Shown here: positions 9,921 through 21,616 of the stretch, piece after piece | How the letters are laid out: every line of letters begins with the position of its first letter | Numbering within the stretch: the stretch's first letter is position 1 | Source: Basidiobolus meristosporus CBS 931.73 | Lineage: Eukaryota; Basidiobolomycota; Basidiobolomycetes; Basidiobolales; Basidiobolaceae | Assembly: GCA_002104905.1 (NCBI GenBank) | Contig: MCFE01000634.1 | Span: 1 to 51,087 of the forward strand | Direction of reading: 5' to 3' | DNA: 51,087 bases | Translations under genes and position numbers: made by a program | The notes under the pieces: model-generated | What the model was told of the DNA's origin: nothing | The model's input: the letters and a program-made list of their open reading frames with translations, nothing else | Database searches by the model: none

Positions 9921-11104
9921 TATATTAGTAGTGCATGGGAGGTAGAAAAGGAAATATCATTTGGTAAATTGGTATGGGAGCATTATTAATAACTAGCTGT
10001 AGGCTGCCATGCTGCTACAATAATGACATCAGAGGTTTGCAATGAGGCCATCAAGACACCAGCAGTTTTTTGCCATATAAGGCAATTACATGTACTGGCC
10101 AGTTAGATCTACCCAAATAGTTGTAGCATGCACTAAGACCACAATAATACCATGCCACCCTGGCAAAACACTGTTTAAACACTGTTATGTTTTTAACTTT
10201 ATTTGGCAGTAAAATTGGCCAAATTCTATTGTGATGCTCTCATAAGATTATACTTGTTCCATTGGATAGTGCCACATTGCGCCATGAGTGCTAAATGATG
10301 CCATAGTGTGCCAGGCTGAGCCTAAGTGAACCCATATTTGGTCACAGAATGTGACACATAGTTCTTCTTCATCATGCAAAGCCACCCTGGTGTTTCACCC
10401 ATTATGATGAAGAAAATCCATCTTTTGACCTTTTTTTTTGGATCAAAGTTGTGCAGGATGTGTAAAAGCTCTACAGGATTGAAGACATGCATCTGGTGCT
10501 CAATACCCATGGCACTGTGAGTCTAGCTCCTGTGGCTTGTATCATGTCACAAAAATGAATGGCACTATCTTGGTCCACTGATACAATCTGGCTTTATACT
10601 CAAATATCAGCTCTGAAGTAAAACCTTTACAAAGCACTTATAGTGCCAGATAGTACCAGTGGACCAAGGTAGTGCCAAGCATTTTTGAGACATAATACAA
10701 GCAACTGGAGCTAGGTTCAGAGTGCCATGGGTTTTGCATACCAGATGCATGTCTTCAGTCCTTCCTTGCTCTTACACAACATGCACAATGTTGATGCAAA
10801 AATACGGTTAAATAATAGATTTTCTCCAGCAAAATGGGTGAAACACAGGGGCTGCTTTGTACAAAGATGAAGTGCTATATTTGAGACTCTATGGCCAAGT
10901 TTTGGCCTGCTATTCCTCTCTGGCACACAATGACACTATTTATCACTCACAGCTCAATGTGGCATTCTCCAACAGAACAAGTCTATTGTGTAAACCCTAT
11001 AAAAGAAAGTTCCAAGATGCTGGCAAAATATTTGTCTCCCGATAAGATCTTGCCAGTTGCTCTATGTAGGATCCACTTGCAGGACCAAGTTATTTTTAAT
11101 AAGT
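9921..11104 (+). mobile_element. 3' non-coding tail of a Tnp2-type transposon (T1), split by FB1
   Basis: 9921-10249 plus 10985-11097 align with the tail of the Tnp2 copy at about 24655-25104: GGAAATATC..., GCCATATAAGGCAATT, TTTATTTGG, then GGACCAAGTTATTTTTAAT as a degraded terminal inverted repeat. The tail is interrupted by palindrome FB1 (10250-10984). No coding frame is seen. The tail meets another tail in opposite orientation at about 11100. Confidence 0.7.
10250..10984. mobile_element. Long-palindrome (foldback) element FB1
   Basis: 735 bp whose left half is the near reverse complement of its right half: it begins (AT)ACTTGTTCCATTGGATAG and ends CAACAGAACAAGTCT. It is flanked by ATT on both sides (10247-10249 and 10985-10987), a 3-bp target duplication. 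Two further copies (27867-28600, 29730-30463) have the same length and structure. The arms differ by scattered substitutions. Short frames in the arms occur in both arms because the arms are copies; I do not regard them as genes. Confidence 0.88.
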
Positions 11105-11931
11105 GGAACTATTGACCCTGCACACAATCTTATGATGGGATGTTGATGGCATTTTGCTGATTCTACTGTTAAATAAAGTACAAACTTGACAGTGTTTTTT
11201 CAGTCTTTTGACAAGAACTGCATGGCATTCCAACAGTCTTAATGCACTTTACATTTATTTGGGTGGACCCAGCTGACCAATACATCCAACACCTTGTATG
11301 GCAACAAACTTGATGGTGTTCTGATGGCCTCATTATATACCTGTACTGACACTATATTGGTAGTACAGTGGCCTACAGCTAGTTCTGCATAATGCTACCA
11401 TACCAATTTACCAAATGGAATTTTCTTTTCCTTCATCCCCTTGTGCTATTCATGTATTCCACTGCAGAATCACCCCTCATTATTTGCATATCCAATACTA
11501 CCTTGAGTGATCTACATGCAGTTTGAATCAAACAAAGCTATGGCCTCCTGCTCACTAACCTCTACCAAATGCACACCTGCTACAATTTACACACATCTAT
11601 CACATAAACAATATGGCTTTTTAGTGTGATACTTGCAAAGTTGCCATATATCTTGTATGGCAGGTAGCATATACAATGTACAAACATATGCTTGGTTGCC
11701 ACCACTTTTGCCAAGACTAGCTCCTGAATATCTGCAAAGAGCTTCTCAGTGTTTAGTCAATATTTGCATTCCCCCTGCTGACTTTTAATCCCCATTATAG
11801 GTGCACTCTGACTTGTATTTGTATGGATTCTGTAGTGAATTGTGTAGATATTGGCTTGTGGCCAAGAGAAACCTAGCGTATTTTGGTAAAGTTGTGCTAA
11901 TAAAAATTAGTTGCTTGTTGTGCACAACCCA
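11105..11931 (-). pseudogene. Tnp2-type transposase C-terminal relic and tail (T2)
   Basis: Minus-strand homology to 24200-25010: the tail (11105-11470) and then the end of the transposase gene. The best anchors are the stretches around 11600-11720 and 11800-11880, which align base for base with 12540-12830 and with the reverse of 24240-24540. No long frame survives. It is cut at 11931 where another copy starts with its terminal inverted repeat. Confidence 0.7.
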
Positions 11932-13499
11932 ATACTCTATGAAAAATAATTTGGTCCCACAGATGGATCCAATCTGGATCAGCCATCAGGATCCCATATA
12001 GAGACCATCACAATACCGGCAACTTTGAATTAGTGACCCTCCTAACAATCTTATGACAGGATCTTGACGGCATTTTGCTAATTTTACAACCAAATAGAGG
12101 AATAAAACTAGATGATATTTGATTGGTGCTGTGACAATATTTGCATGGTATTGTGGTGGTCTTTTTGGGCTCTATAACTATTTTAAGTGGATCCAGTTGG
12201 CCAATATATCCAATGCCTTATATGGCAAGAAGCATGATGGTATGTTGATGGCCTCACTGCAAGACTCTAATGGCATTATATTGGTAGTATGACAGTCTAC
12301 TGCTGGTTCAGTATAATGCGACCATACTAATTTACCAAATAGTATTTCCTTTATCTACATCCCCTTATGCAATTCACATATTCTACTATAGAATCACCCC
12401 ACTTTATTTGCCTACCCACTACCACCTTAAGTACTCCACATATAGTTTGAATAAGAAAAAACTATGGCCTCCTGCTTACTAACCTCTACAATGGCACACA
12501 TCTGCTGCAATTGACATACTTCAATCACCTCAACTTTACAGCTTTTTAGTGTGATACTTACAACGTTGCCATATACCTTCTACTGCTGGTCATAGATACA
12601 TCCTGCAAACATATGCTTGGTTGTTGCCACTTCTGCCATGAATAGCTCCTGAATATCTGCAAAGAACTTCTTGGTATTTAGACAATATATTCCTTCTCCC
12701 TGTTGAGTTCTAGTCCCCATTGTAGGTGCGCTCTAGCTTTTGTTTGTGCAAATTCTGTATTGAATGGAGTAGAAGTTGGCTTGTGACCATGAGAAATCTG
12801 GCATATCTTGGTAGAGTCATTCTAATTAAAAATTAGTAGGTTGTTGCACTTATCCCAACTTTGCATTATTTAATTGATTACCCATGCATTGGGGCTGCCT
12901 AGCTTCTTAATGCCAAAGGCATAGGTGTCTCCATGTGTTATGATCTACCGCTTGAATGTTCAAGTTAGATCAGTTTTTAGTTAAATCAATTAGTTTTATG
13001 TTTAGCCTATTAGTACATCAGTGTTATGTATCAAATCAGTAGTATTAGTCAGCAGATAAATTGGCAGATCCTTATCAGACAGAAATAGTTATATTAAGTA
13101 GGATCTAATTGGGTGATGATGATGCAATCAAATGAGTCATCAGCCACAGCCTACATTAGGAAATACAATTTGTCAGCAAATGATCTGGCAAAATGTATTT
13201 GAGGAGCTGCTGGAACCTCAATAAAAATCAGCTCAAGTTTTAGTAAATACAATACTAGCTAAACTCCTTATTCCTCTACAACTCTTATATCAAGACTTGT
13301 AACACCTGTGCACATTTGTCCTCACTATTTTCCAACTCTTTCTGGCTGTCCTCCATGTACCAACTCATCACATCCATGACAAACTTGAAGGTAATATTCT
13401 TGATGAGATTGTGATATGGTAGTACCTGCAACTTGACTCATCTTCCTATATCCCACACATCCACTCCAAAGAAAACTCCCAACAGGTGAAGCAAGGCTT
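11932..13499 (-). pseudogene. Tnp2-type transposase C-terminal relic (T3) with terminal inverted repeat
   Basis: Begins at 11932 with CTCTATGAAAAATAATT, the transposon end, followed by the tail and, from about 12520, the C-terminal part of the transposase on the minus strand (reverse of about 23925-24530). It is split by solo LTR3 (12936-13304). After the LTR it continues as the reverse of about 23935-24100, including the segment after the ME..CG motif, and homology ends near 13499. All frames are broken. In intact relatives this region follows the DDE-type catalytic core. Confidence 0.75.
12936..13304. repeat. Solo LTR of family LTR3 (Ty3-type)
   Basis: 369 bp, TGTTATGATC...CTTGTAACA, homologous to the 5' LTR of the Ty3-type relic at 25547-25914. 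The left flank ends CCATG (12931-12935); the right flank starts CCTGTGCACATTTG, which is CCATGTGCAC minus one A. Related copies without the LTR read CTCCATTTGCAC at 31795 and, reversed, CTACATGTGCAC near 24092. This fits a 5-bp target duplication with one later base loss, then LTR-LTR recombination. Confidence 0.82.
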
Positions 13500-13799
13500 C
13501 AGCATCCATTTAGATGACAATGTACTAAAGCTTCCAAAGTCAAAACAACTGTAAGCTCCACCAGCAGGGACTTGATAAGAATGCAGCTGGGGTCAATGGT
13601 TACTGAGACAGAGAAGTATCTTTGCCTGTGCAAGAACAAACTTGGGAAAGAATCAAATATAATAAAAGAAACCTACTCAGAGTATTACTGATACAAGGGA
13701 TGATTTACTGATAAAGGATTGCCTCCATTATATGCTTTTCTCACTTGCAAGGTGATTACTATTCATGTTGTTCCAGAAGCTTCCAAGGGTCAAATAGAA
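13500..13799. other. Unassigned stretch
   Basis: No coding frame and no second copy recognised. It lies between the end of transposase relic T3 and repeat R. Confidence 0.4.
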
Positions 13800-14186
13800 A
13801 TCTTAATGCCATCAAAATGAGCTAAGAATGTTCTAAGTAGGTGCCAGTAAGTTCCAAGAGACAAAGCACACCAAAACAATCAGGAATTGTTATTCTGAAA
13901 CATGTGTGACATAGGGATATCATATACGGTATGAAAATGGTAGGGATGGATACACAGCTTGGTCATGTGTTACAGGTACTGGCAAGGGTACCTGCCTAAT
14001 AGAGAAGCACGTACATCAAGTAATCTTACATAAAGTGAGGGATAACTTATGCAATAAGGTAAGTAGATGCAATAGTCACCCAGCTCATAGGAGAGTACCA
14101 AGCAAGTAAGACAAATGGGATTAAACTAGTACAAGGGTGGTAGAAAAATAGGGATGCTCAAAATATGGGAATGAGCACATCTGGCA
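13800..14186 (+). repeat. Dispersed non-coding repeat R, copy 1
   Basis: Aligns loosely with 26910-27235 in the same orientation: shared stretches include GAAATGGTAGGGATG, the GTCATATGTGACAG-like segment, CTTGCCTAATA.AGAAGCA and CAG(C)CAGCT(C/T)AT. No frame. In copy 2 it follows Ty3-type RNase H, so it may be the 3' part of that element family. Edges are approximate. Confidence 0.5.
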
Positions 14187-15540
14187 GTGGGTGTCATTGT
14201 GACCCCAATACCATGCTTCCCTGTCTCTGGCCTGGATAGACTTTTCCCCCTTTACCTTTTCCTTCATCACTGCCAGGTCTTTCACAGCTACTTTTTTGGA
14301 GTGTCTCTTTTATTGAACTACATTTTCTCCTACATAAAAGTTGCATTGATGCATCTGTTGTGGCCTGCTTGTCCCTTGCTGGAACTCTGCAGGCAACCTG
14401 TTGCTTCTTTCTTGCTAGTTTCAAACTCTAAGCCCATTCTGTCAAGGGCTCCTGAGGTAGCTGCTTGATTTTATTACTGCCAGGTCCTTCACTGCTACTG
14501 TCACAAAGCGCTTCTTGAGTAGAACTACACTTATTCTGGGTAAATGTTGTGCTGTTGCATCTGTGTCTGCCTGCTTTTCCCTTATGGCACTACTCTAGCT
14601 ACTGGATTCCTCTATGACACTTTTTGGAGCTTTTGGCCCTGCTTGTATAGGCTCTTGAGGAAGCTGCTGGTTTTTAGCCATTGCACCCTTGTTCTTGTGC
14701 CTTTGATAGTTTCTGGTACTCTTGAGCTACTTTTTAGCATACCAATGCTAGCCCAAGATCTGTTTGCTTGTTTGAATAAAGGATAATGCTCATGGAGCAA
14801 GTCAAGTACATTCTGCTTGGCCTTGAGTCTCTGATGGTCTTACAGTATGCTGGGCTTAAGGTGATGGCATGCCAGACTTCCAAAGGCCTCTTGAATATAA
14901 GCTAAGGCTCTGGTACTGGTACAAACACTATATTTTCTCCCTCCCATGCTGCAATAGGTTTTTCTGTGGGCTTTATCTTTGGGCACTGTTGTTGAGCTTT
15001 AAAACTGTATGGTGCTCCTCTACTGTTACATTGGGAAATGGCTCAATTCTTGGCTGCAACTTTGAGCTACCAGAGTTCCTTCTTTGCAGCTAAGATACTG
15101 CTTTCTCAACCTAGGATATTGATTGCGTTACACCTTTTATCCACTCATCCTGTTTCTTAACTATTTCCTGATTGCTCTGGGCCATTGCATCTATTCTATC
15201 AGCCACTGCACCTAGTTGTTTCATTAATGCCTTGGTACAAACTGACAGCATACTTGCTAATATAGGTGGTGGTGATGTCATGATGGTCACTTGCCGGTCT
15301 TCAACTGAAAGTACTGCTTTTGCCACATTCTCATCTGCCTCAGCAATATGGTCAGCTTGCAGCTTCACAGAGATTCCCAATTTTGTACTTGACTGAGAGC
15401 CTGAGGAGTCAACATTACTCCTTTCAATGAGCACATTGTCCACAGGGCCTTTTTTGGTTGTAGCCCAGCCTGTTGCACTGAATCTTAAAGCAAGCTGTTG
15501 TCCAACCATTCTTCTGCTGCTGTCAGCAGCTGGGTTTAGC
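14187..15540 (-). pseudogene. Transposon ORF2 (unknown function), copy in T4
   Basis: Minus-strand relic of the second gene of the Tnp2-type element. The best frame, 15509-15111 (132 codons from an ATG), codes QLALRFSATGWATTKKGPVD, then ADENVAKAVLSVEDRQ, a Pro-rich TSPPPILASMLS, and a segment rich in Gln, Glu and Lys (QSNQEIVKKQDEWIKGVTQS) that looks coiled-coil-like. Further frames at 14800-14612 (MLHEHYPLFKQANRSWASIG) and 14424-14194 (the repeat QVACRVPARDK, then SCERPGSDEGKGKGG) cover the middle and the basic C-terminal part. The order matches the ORF2 copy at 38049-39632. I recognise no domain. Its neighbour across a short intergenic region is the transposase, transcribed the other way. 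Confidence 0.7.
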
Positions 15541-15830
15541 TGAGAACCAGATAACTTGAATTATATTTTGGCGGCCTGAATATGGAAGTGAGTCAAACCC
15601 AAAGGGAAATAGTGCTATGTATATGTGTGTATGTGGTGCCACAACTCTATTTACAGTGATTACTATAGCAGGGCATCATTAAGTTTTACATTCATGTAGG
15701 CACAATGTCTCCAATACAAGACTGTCTTAAATTCCCATGAGTATTGACAAGAAGGTGATATAATAGCATTACATTGTTGAGTGTCAAGCAGTTTGCCCCA
15801 TGAACAATGCTACTTTGACTCTATGCTGTA
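15541..15830. promoter_or_regulatory. Divergent intergenic region between ORF2 and transposase
   Basis: Non-coding spacer separating ORF2 (leftward) from the Tnp2 gene (rightward). The same spacer, in reverse, is 37846-38060; shared anchors include the TTTGACTCACTTC segment next to ORF2, the GTGGTGCCACAAC segment and GAGTGTCAAGCAGTTTG next to the transposase. It must hold the promoters of both genes if the element is transcribed; I cannot point to a convincing TATA box. Confidence 0.55.
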
Positions 15831-17930
15831 AGAGAAGAGAAAAAAGAACATGTGGCAATTGTAGCAAGCCTCCCAGCCATGGCACTCACAGACAGCATTG
15901 GAGGTATTGCAAGGATCACCGCCAGTGTTTTGCCACATAAGTCATATTTGACCATTCACCAAACACTACTGTACAAACAACATTGTGCTGGTCACATGAT
16001 ATTTCTATAATGGCATCTGACTATACTTGTAACCTTGCACAAACTGAGTTAGCAGAGTTTATGATGCCTTTAGGCTGACCCCAGCTATCTGAATATGGCA
16101 AGCAGAGAGATAGCTTTGAAGAAGTAGGCACACTGATTGATTGTGAGCCTATTTTCCCTCAAAACAGTACCCTGCATGAGCCTGGCAAAATCCCATTGAT
16201 GCAATGAGAAAACACCCATAGAAAAAATGCCAAGGATACTTTGTGAAGTGAAGTGAGTACAGTGATAGATCTGCTGGTAAAGATGTTGTGTTGTGGCTAG
16301 AGAAGTGGGAAATTTCCACTAATATCAGTAATGGGGGCTTTGAGAATTTACTACCACTTACTGCCAAAATCATCCCAGGATGCAAATTACCATGCACATG
16401 GTATAAATGGAAGAACATCATGCAGCCGGCAACATATGACCCAGAGATCATCCTAATACCAGCATGTATTAACAGTTACATGGAGTTCACATCTGAAAGT
16501 GCCACCATAGCAAGGTGTCCAACTTGTCAGGAATCCACCACTATTGGGGGAAAACATTGTTCACACTCCAGGTATATTCTAGCAATACTTTATGTAAAGG
16601 AGCTCATGCAGTCCCACAAATATTTTGAAGCTGTAAAGTACCACACTCAATATTAATCAGGAGCAAACATATCAGATATATGAGATGGCAAACATTACAA
16701 ACAGCCAAGAAGCATGGGCTACTTTGAAGGCTTGTTTGACCATGCCTTTGCCTAGGCACTTGATGGATTGCCATTAAACAAGTTCCCTCCCAGCAAATTC
16801 TGCTGGCCACTGATTCTCATCATCTTGGATCTGCTGCCTATCTTGCAGTATCAGTACAGAAATCTGATGGTAGTCTTACTGGTATCTGATCCTAAGTCAA
16901 CAACCAACCTAGATAGCTATCTGTATCCATTCCTGGATGAACCTTGCATGCTTTCTAGTGGGATAACAGTAAATGGCCATCATGTAAAAGCACATATTAT
17001 TTTCTGCGTTGGAGATACCCCAGCCATCAGCAAGACAGCCAGCTTTTCTGTGCATAATATGTGGTATTGCTGTCAAATGTGTAAGATCCAAGGGACTTAA
17101 TCCATAGCTCACACAATATCATTACCCAAACACCAACATCAAGAACTTCAAATTTCCACAGAGAGAATGTGCAGAAGTCAGCATGCAATTGCAGCAAAGT
17201 TGGCAAGCTATATGCCGTTGGCTGGAATCTTGAACTAAATGGAAACTGGATATACTTAAGACAGTTAGTATCTGTTAGAGCAAAAGCTTCCTACTGAGAG
17301 CAATGCATTTGCTTTTCATCAGTATCCCTATACTGATGACTAAGTTGTACATGGGACATTTCAAGCTAAATGGGCCCTTTGGGATACTGGAGAAATATGA
17401 AAGAATTGGCAGGATATTACCAAGTATCAGCTACCCTAAGTACTTCTCATGGACTCCAATCAACATTCATGCGCATATGCAACAATAGAAGTGCAATGAC
17501 TGGATGAACTGGATATGTATATATTCAAGTGGCCTTCTGAAGCAATTTCTACCAAGAGTACATTGGAAGCATTGGGATTCATATGTGGATATTGTAGGAA
17601 TATTTTTCCAGAAGCAGATCACCAGTGGCAGCTTCACACATATACACTTTTGTGCCAAGAATTTTTGACAGGACTAGAGCAGCTGTACAACAAACATAAA
17701 GCTGAGCACATAGGTCTCTGCTGCTACTGTATTTATTTGCTACTCCATTGTGCTTTGCGTGTTGAGAATATTGGACCTTACTTCACCTTGTGGAGTTTTC
17801 TATGGAGCAGATGTGTAGGGAGAGAGGAAGGCAAGTCAAGTTGCAGGTACTGCCATATCCTAATCTCATCAAGAATATTACCTTTGAGCAAGGCTAATAT
17901 TTTGCCATGGCACAGATCAAATATAGGTGT
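15831..17930 (+). pseudogene. Tnp2-type (CACTA/Plavaka-like) transposase, copy in T4
   Basis: Starts with a Cys-rich N-terminal segment (CGNCSKPPSHGTH near 15855-15895, zinc-finger-like) and continues through broken frames. 16288-16656 covers a Cys-pair segment (ARCPTCQESTTIGGKHCSHS). 16768-17100 (110 codons) covers the core: CWPLILIILDLLP, LDSYLYPFLDE, then VGDTPAISKTASFS and WYCCQMCKIQG, the GD.PA and Cys-rich block typical of Tnp2 transposases. 17515-17958 covers the helical region with GFICGYCRNIF and the CYCIYLLLHCALRVENIGP block. The DG and GD aspartates are the likely metal ligands (family knowledge and inference). The C-terminal end and tail are missing; homology stops near 17930. Confidence 0.83.
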
Positions 17931-18239
17931 AGAACCTGTCAAGATTTGTGTGATTTGATTGGCTGGCTCAAAAGCTACATACAATTCAAGTCAACATAGT
18001 AATCCTAGCATTAGAGACTTGGTATCTATATGGTTTATGTACATTTCTGATCATAAGTCCTGAAGCACTGCTTCAAATGAGCTGCAACTTGAAGCTTGTA
18101 TTGGCTACTGAGTGTTCTGCATGACATAATATTCTTGAGCTGATTACTTTCAGGGTCTTGAGCCTTTGTCCCTCAAAGTTGAAAGTTCTTGATCTTTCCA
18201 TTGTGTATGATGATAGCAAAATGTAAAATAAAGAGATAA
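17931..18239. other. Unassigned stretch
   Basis: Joins the truncated T4 transposase to the next ORF2 copy. I see no frame and no second copy. Confidence 0.35.
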
Positions 18240-19623
18240 GCGCAATATTAGTTTGTGAGATGTTGTAGTAATGGAATACTTTCCATTACCACAGAGCACC
18301 ATACAGTCTTTGAAGCACAACAACAGTGCCCAATGATAAAGTCCACAGAAAAACCTATCACAGCATGAGAGGGAAAGACTGTGGTGTTTATACCCAAGCC
18401 TAAAATTTCAAAGACAATGAAGATCTGTGAAGCCATTGAGTGCAATGATGAAGAGGGGGCTAATATATAAGAGGATGTTAGAAGTCTAGCACAGCATCAT
18501 CTTAAGGCATACCATGGGACCACCAGGAACTCAATTCCAGGCAGAATACACTTGAACTTTTCCATAAGCATTATCCTAGATTCAAGCAAGCATACAGATC
18601 TAGAGCCAGGATGGAGTGCTCAGAGAGTATCTCAAGAGCAGCAGAAACTATGAAAGGTAGAAAAACAAGGGTGCTGTGGCTAAAAAGCAGCAGCTTCCTC
18701 AATAGCTTATCACCAGAAGGGCTGTAAGCTGCAATCAAGCAGCAAAGAAACACCAGGTAGCCAGAAGAGTGCCAGTATGGGACAGGCAGGCAGAAACAGA
18801 TGTATAGGACAGCTTTTATTGAGGGCAGAGCATAGTTCATTACAAGAAGAGCTCAGTTGCAGTACCAGTGAAAAATATGATACTGATAATAACCCCCAAC
18901 TTTCTTGGGAGCCCTTCAAAAGCAGGGCTGGGAGTTCCAAACAAGCAGCAAACAAATACCAGGTTGTCAGGTGAGTGCTGGCAAGGAACAAGCAAGCAAA
19001 AACACATGCATCAGTGCAGTATTCATCAAGGAGTAAACAAAGTACAACATAAGAAGTACTTGGTCACTGTAGCAGTGAAGGACCTGAAGTGATACAACCC
19101 ATGGCTTTTTCAAAAGCCTATGACAAGCAGGGCTAATAGTTTCAAGCCAGCAACTAAGAGACATCCAGTCAACAGGGGAGTGCTGGCAAGGGACAAAAAT
19201 GGGTGCATCAGTGCATCAGTCAACAAGGAGAAAACAAATATAATACATAAAGCACTCAGTCAAAGTAGTGGTGAAAGACCTAGCAGTGATAAAGGTAGCG
19301 GTAAAGAGAAGAAGGTCTACCAAGGCCAGAGACAGGGAAGTGTCAGAAAAATACTGCAGTTCTCACCAATTAATGCCATCAATCCAGAACAGACTGAATC
19401 CCATCATAGCCAAGAAGAATTACCAGCAAGAAAACAGCTGCTTTCTCAATGGTTGGAAGTGCAGCCAGTTGAGCAACACTCCAGTGAGGTAGATGAGTTT
19501 GGAGAGAAAAGCATTTTGTCTACCACTTCCTGCATATCTTCCATTGTAGACAGAGTAGGGATCCAAGTGACAGACAAGCAACAATATCAAGAACTCAAAA
19601 GACTATCACAATGCCTACAGTAG
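18240..19623 (+). pseudogene. Transposon ORF2, copy with three tandem repeat units (T5)
   Basis: Plus-strand ORF2 relic lacking the N-terminal part. 18240-18600 aligns with 38625-38950 but has stops. Then come three tandem units of about 205 bp, marked by the recurring GGGCTG/GGGCTA (18718, 18925, 19130) followed by CAGCAAA..ACACCAGGT and GTGCTGGCAAGGGACAA-like segments. The longest frame, 19120-19623 (167 codons), codes the last unit (NRGVLARDK, SSGERPSSDKGSGKEKK, VYQGQRQGS) and the C-terminal domain (LPARKQLLSQWLEVQPVEQ, then VDEFGEKSILSTT) to a TAG. The basic, Ser- and Gly-rich repeats could bind nucleic acid; that is inference only. Confidence 0.7.
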
Positions 19624-20182
19624 AATTTTAGAACACCAATAAGCACACCAAGAGGTTGCAGCACTTCTTCAAGAGTAGAGCTCAGGAAAACACACATGAC
19701 TATTGCAGGGATTTATTGCAAAGACTGGCAGATAAGGTGCTAGGCCTTGCTGTACTTGCTTGTTGAGTGTGGGGTTTGGCTTAATGTTGGTGTTGAGTAT
19801 AGGGACTTTCATGGGTCAATTCAATTGGAAGTTGAGGTACAACTGAAGTTTCAACAGAAATAAATCAATTTGTATGCATGAGAAGTAAGAGAAACAATTG
19901 AGTCAGGAAGTAAGGAGTGTGAAAAAGAGGCAATAGCCAATTAATTCATACAAATGTAGGAGGTAATAGAGTGTCCAGGATCCAAAAGTGGGCAAATTGG
20001 CAATCAAAAGCCACATATACATTGTTGTGATGAAATATTTTGCCAAGTTTTTTGTGAAATCTGGGGTGCAATTATTTTTCATTGGTCTCTGTACAGTGTC
20101 CTGACAGGATTGGTACCTCTTAGTCACGGGACTTTAACTTTTTGATGGCCTTTTGATGGAATCATCACAATAATTTTTCATA
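19624..20182 (+). other. ORF2-side non-coding tail and transposon end
   Basis: Downstream of ORF2 and shared with 44880-45570 and 40450-40735: anchors are GATTTATTGCAA, GTCAGGAAGTAAGGAGTGTG, TTTTTTGTGAAATCTGGGGTG, GGTACCTCTTAGTCA and CCTTTTGATGG. It ends ATCACAATAATTTTTCAT, the transposon's terminal inverted repeat. No coding frame. Confidence 0.7.
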
Positions 20183-21517
20183 CCAAGTCCAATCTCAAGT
20201 CCACCAATAGTCAGAAGTGAATCAGAATCAAGCAACAAGATTTATTCACTCCATAGGGCTCTACAACCATTGTTCAACCTAAATCCGTAACCAGGAGTAT
20301 CCCAAAAGTGATCAATTGTGTATTACAAGTAAGGAGATCTAACTAGAGCAGAAATAGCCTAAATTACTCTATCAATGATGTTACAAACTTAGTCTACACT
20401 TATTCTGTCCATATTAACTAAGCCCTGACTGTAAACAGGGCCTTAAATAGCCTTCAGATATGGTCTTGCTAATCTACAATGACTGAGAAGTACTAGGCCC
20501 TGATGGAAAATCAAAGATAGGACTTAGTCAAATTACCAATCAACAAAGAGTCAGTGTATGCAGATTGATCCTCAGCACAAAATACAAGACTGATAGTATA
20601 GTTGATAGAAACAAAGCAAGACTTGTGGCCAGCAAATACTCTCAACAAAAGGACTTGACTATATTGAGACATTTACACAGATAGCCAAATTTAATTCTAT
20701 CAGAATAAATTGCCTATTGCAGCTAAATACAAGTTTTTTATTTATCCAATGAATGTCAAAGCAGCATAATGGAATAGTGAACTTGATGAGGACATGCATA
20801 TGGACCAGCCTGATGTGTTTGCTAACCAAGATGATCCCTATTTGGCTATTAAGCTTAAAAAGTCACTATAAGGTCTCAAACAATCACTCAGCACCTGGAA
20901 TTGCTAATCTTCATTATATTTTGAATTGCTGAGTCTCCAAAAAAGTACTGCTACTATAGTTGCTACTATGAGCCAGATAGAGACAACTCAGCTCTACTGG
21001 CTCTACATGAAGATGGTTTTATAGTTGCCAATAACCAAGTAACCTTGGAACACATTAAATCCAGTCTATCCAAGGAGCTCAATATGTCCAATCTTGGAGA
21101 TCTTGGTTACTACCTAGGGACACATTTTACCATAGACAGAAGTGTGCAGACTATCACCCTAAGCCAGTCCAAGTATTATCAAGATACACCAAAGAATTAC
21201 TAAATGGAATACTATAAACTGGCAGCCACCAAAATGAAGCCCAACCTTGACTTGGTAAAACTCAACCAAATCAAGTGAGCTTGTTGATATTTCAATGTAC
21301 TGATTATCATCTTCAATCTATGGTCAGCAGTCTGATGTATAACATGCTTGGAACATGTCCAGACTTCTCATATTCAGTGGGAGTTGTCAGCTAGAATAAT
21401 CAGAACTGTGGACCTGATCATATTGCTGAAGTTAAGTAGATTTTAGATACCTGCAAAGAGCTGCAGATATCTGCTTAAGGTACTCAAGTAATGCTCCAGA
21501 GCAGGAACTTGTGGTTA
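20183..21517 (+). pseudogene. Copia-Y, highly decayed RT/RNase H relic
   Basis: Base-level homology to copia from the linker before RT to the first part of RNase H (compare 3630-4990), but with so many stops and indels that no frame remains. Recognisable steps are the linker (AATCTCAAGTCCACC near 20192), the GAACTTGATGAGGACATG segment near 20776, the Tyr-x-Asp-Asp region near 21005 now lost, and the RNase H start near 21310-21500. It is the oldest copia copy in the window. It is cut by transposon T6 at about 21518. Confidence 0.8.
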
Positions 21518-21616
21518 TGAGTGTTTTGCCACCCAAGTCATGTTTGACCATTCATTGGTCACTACTGTACCAACATTATCTTGCTGGCCAGTTGATACTT
21601 CTATATTGACACCTGG

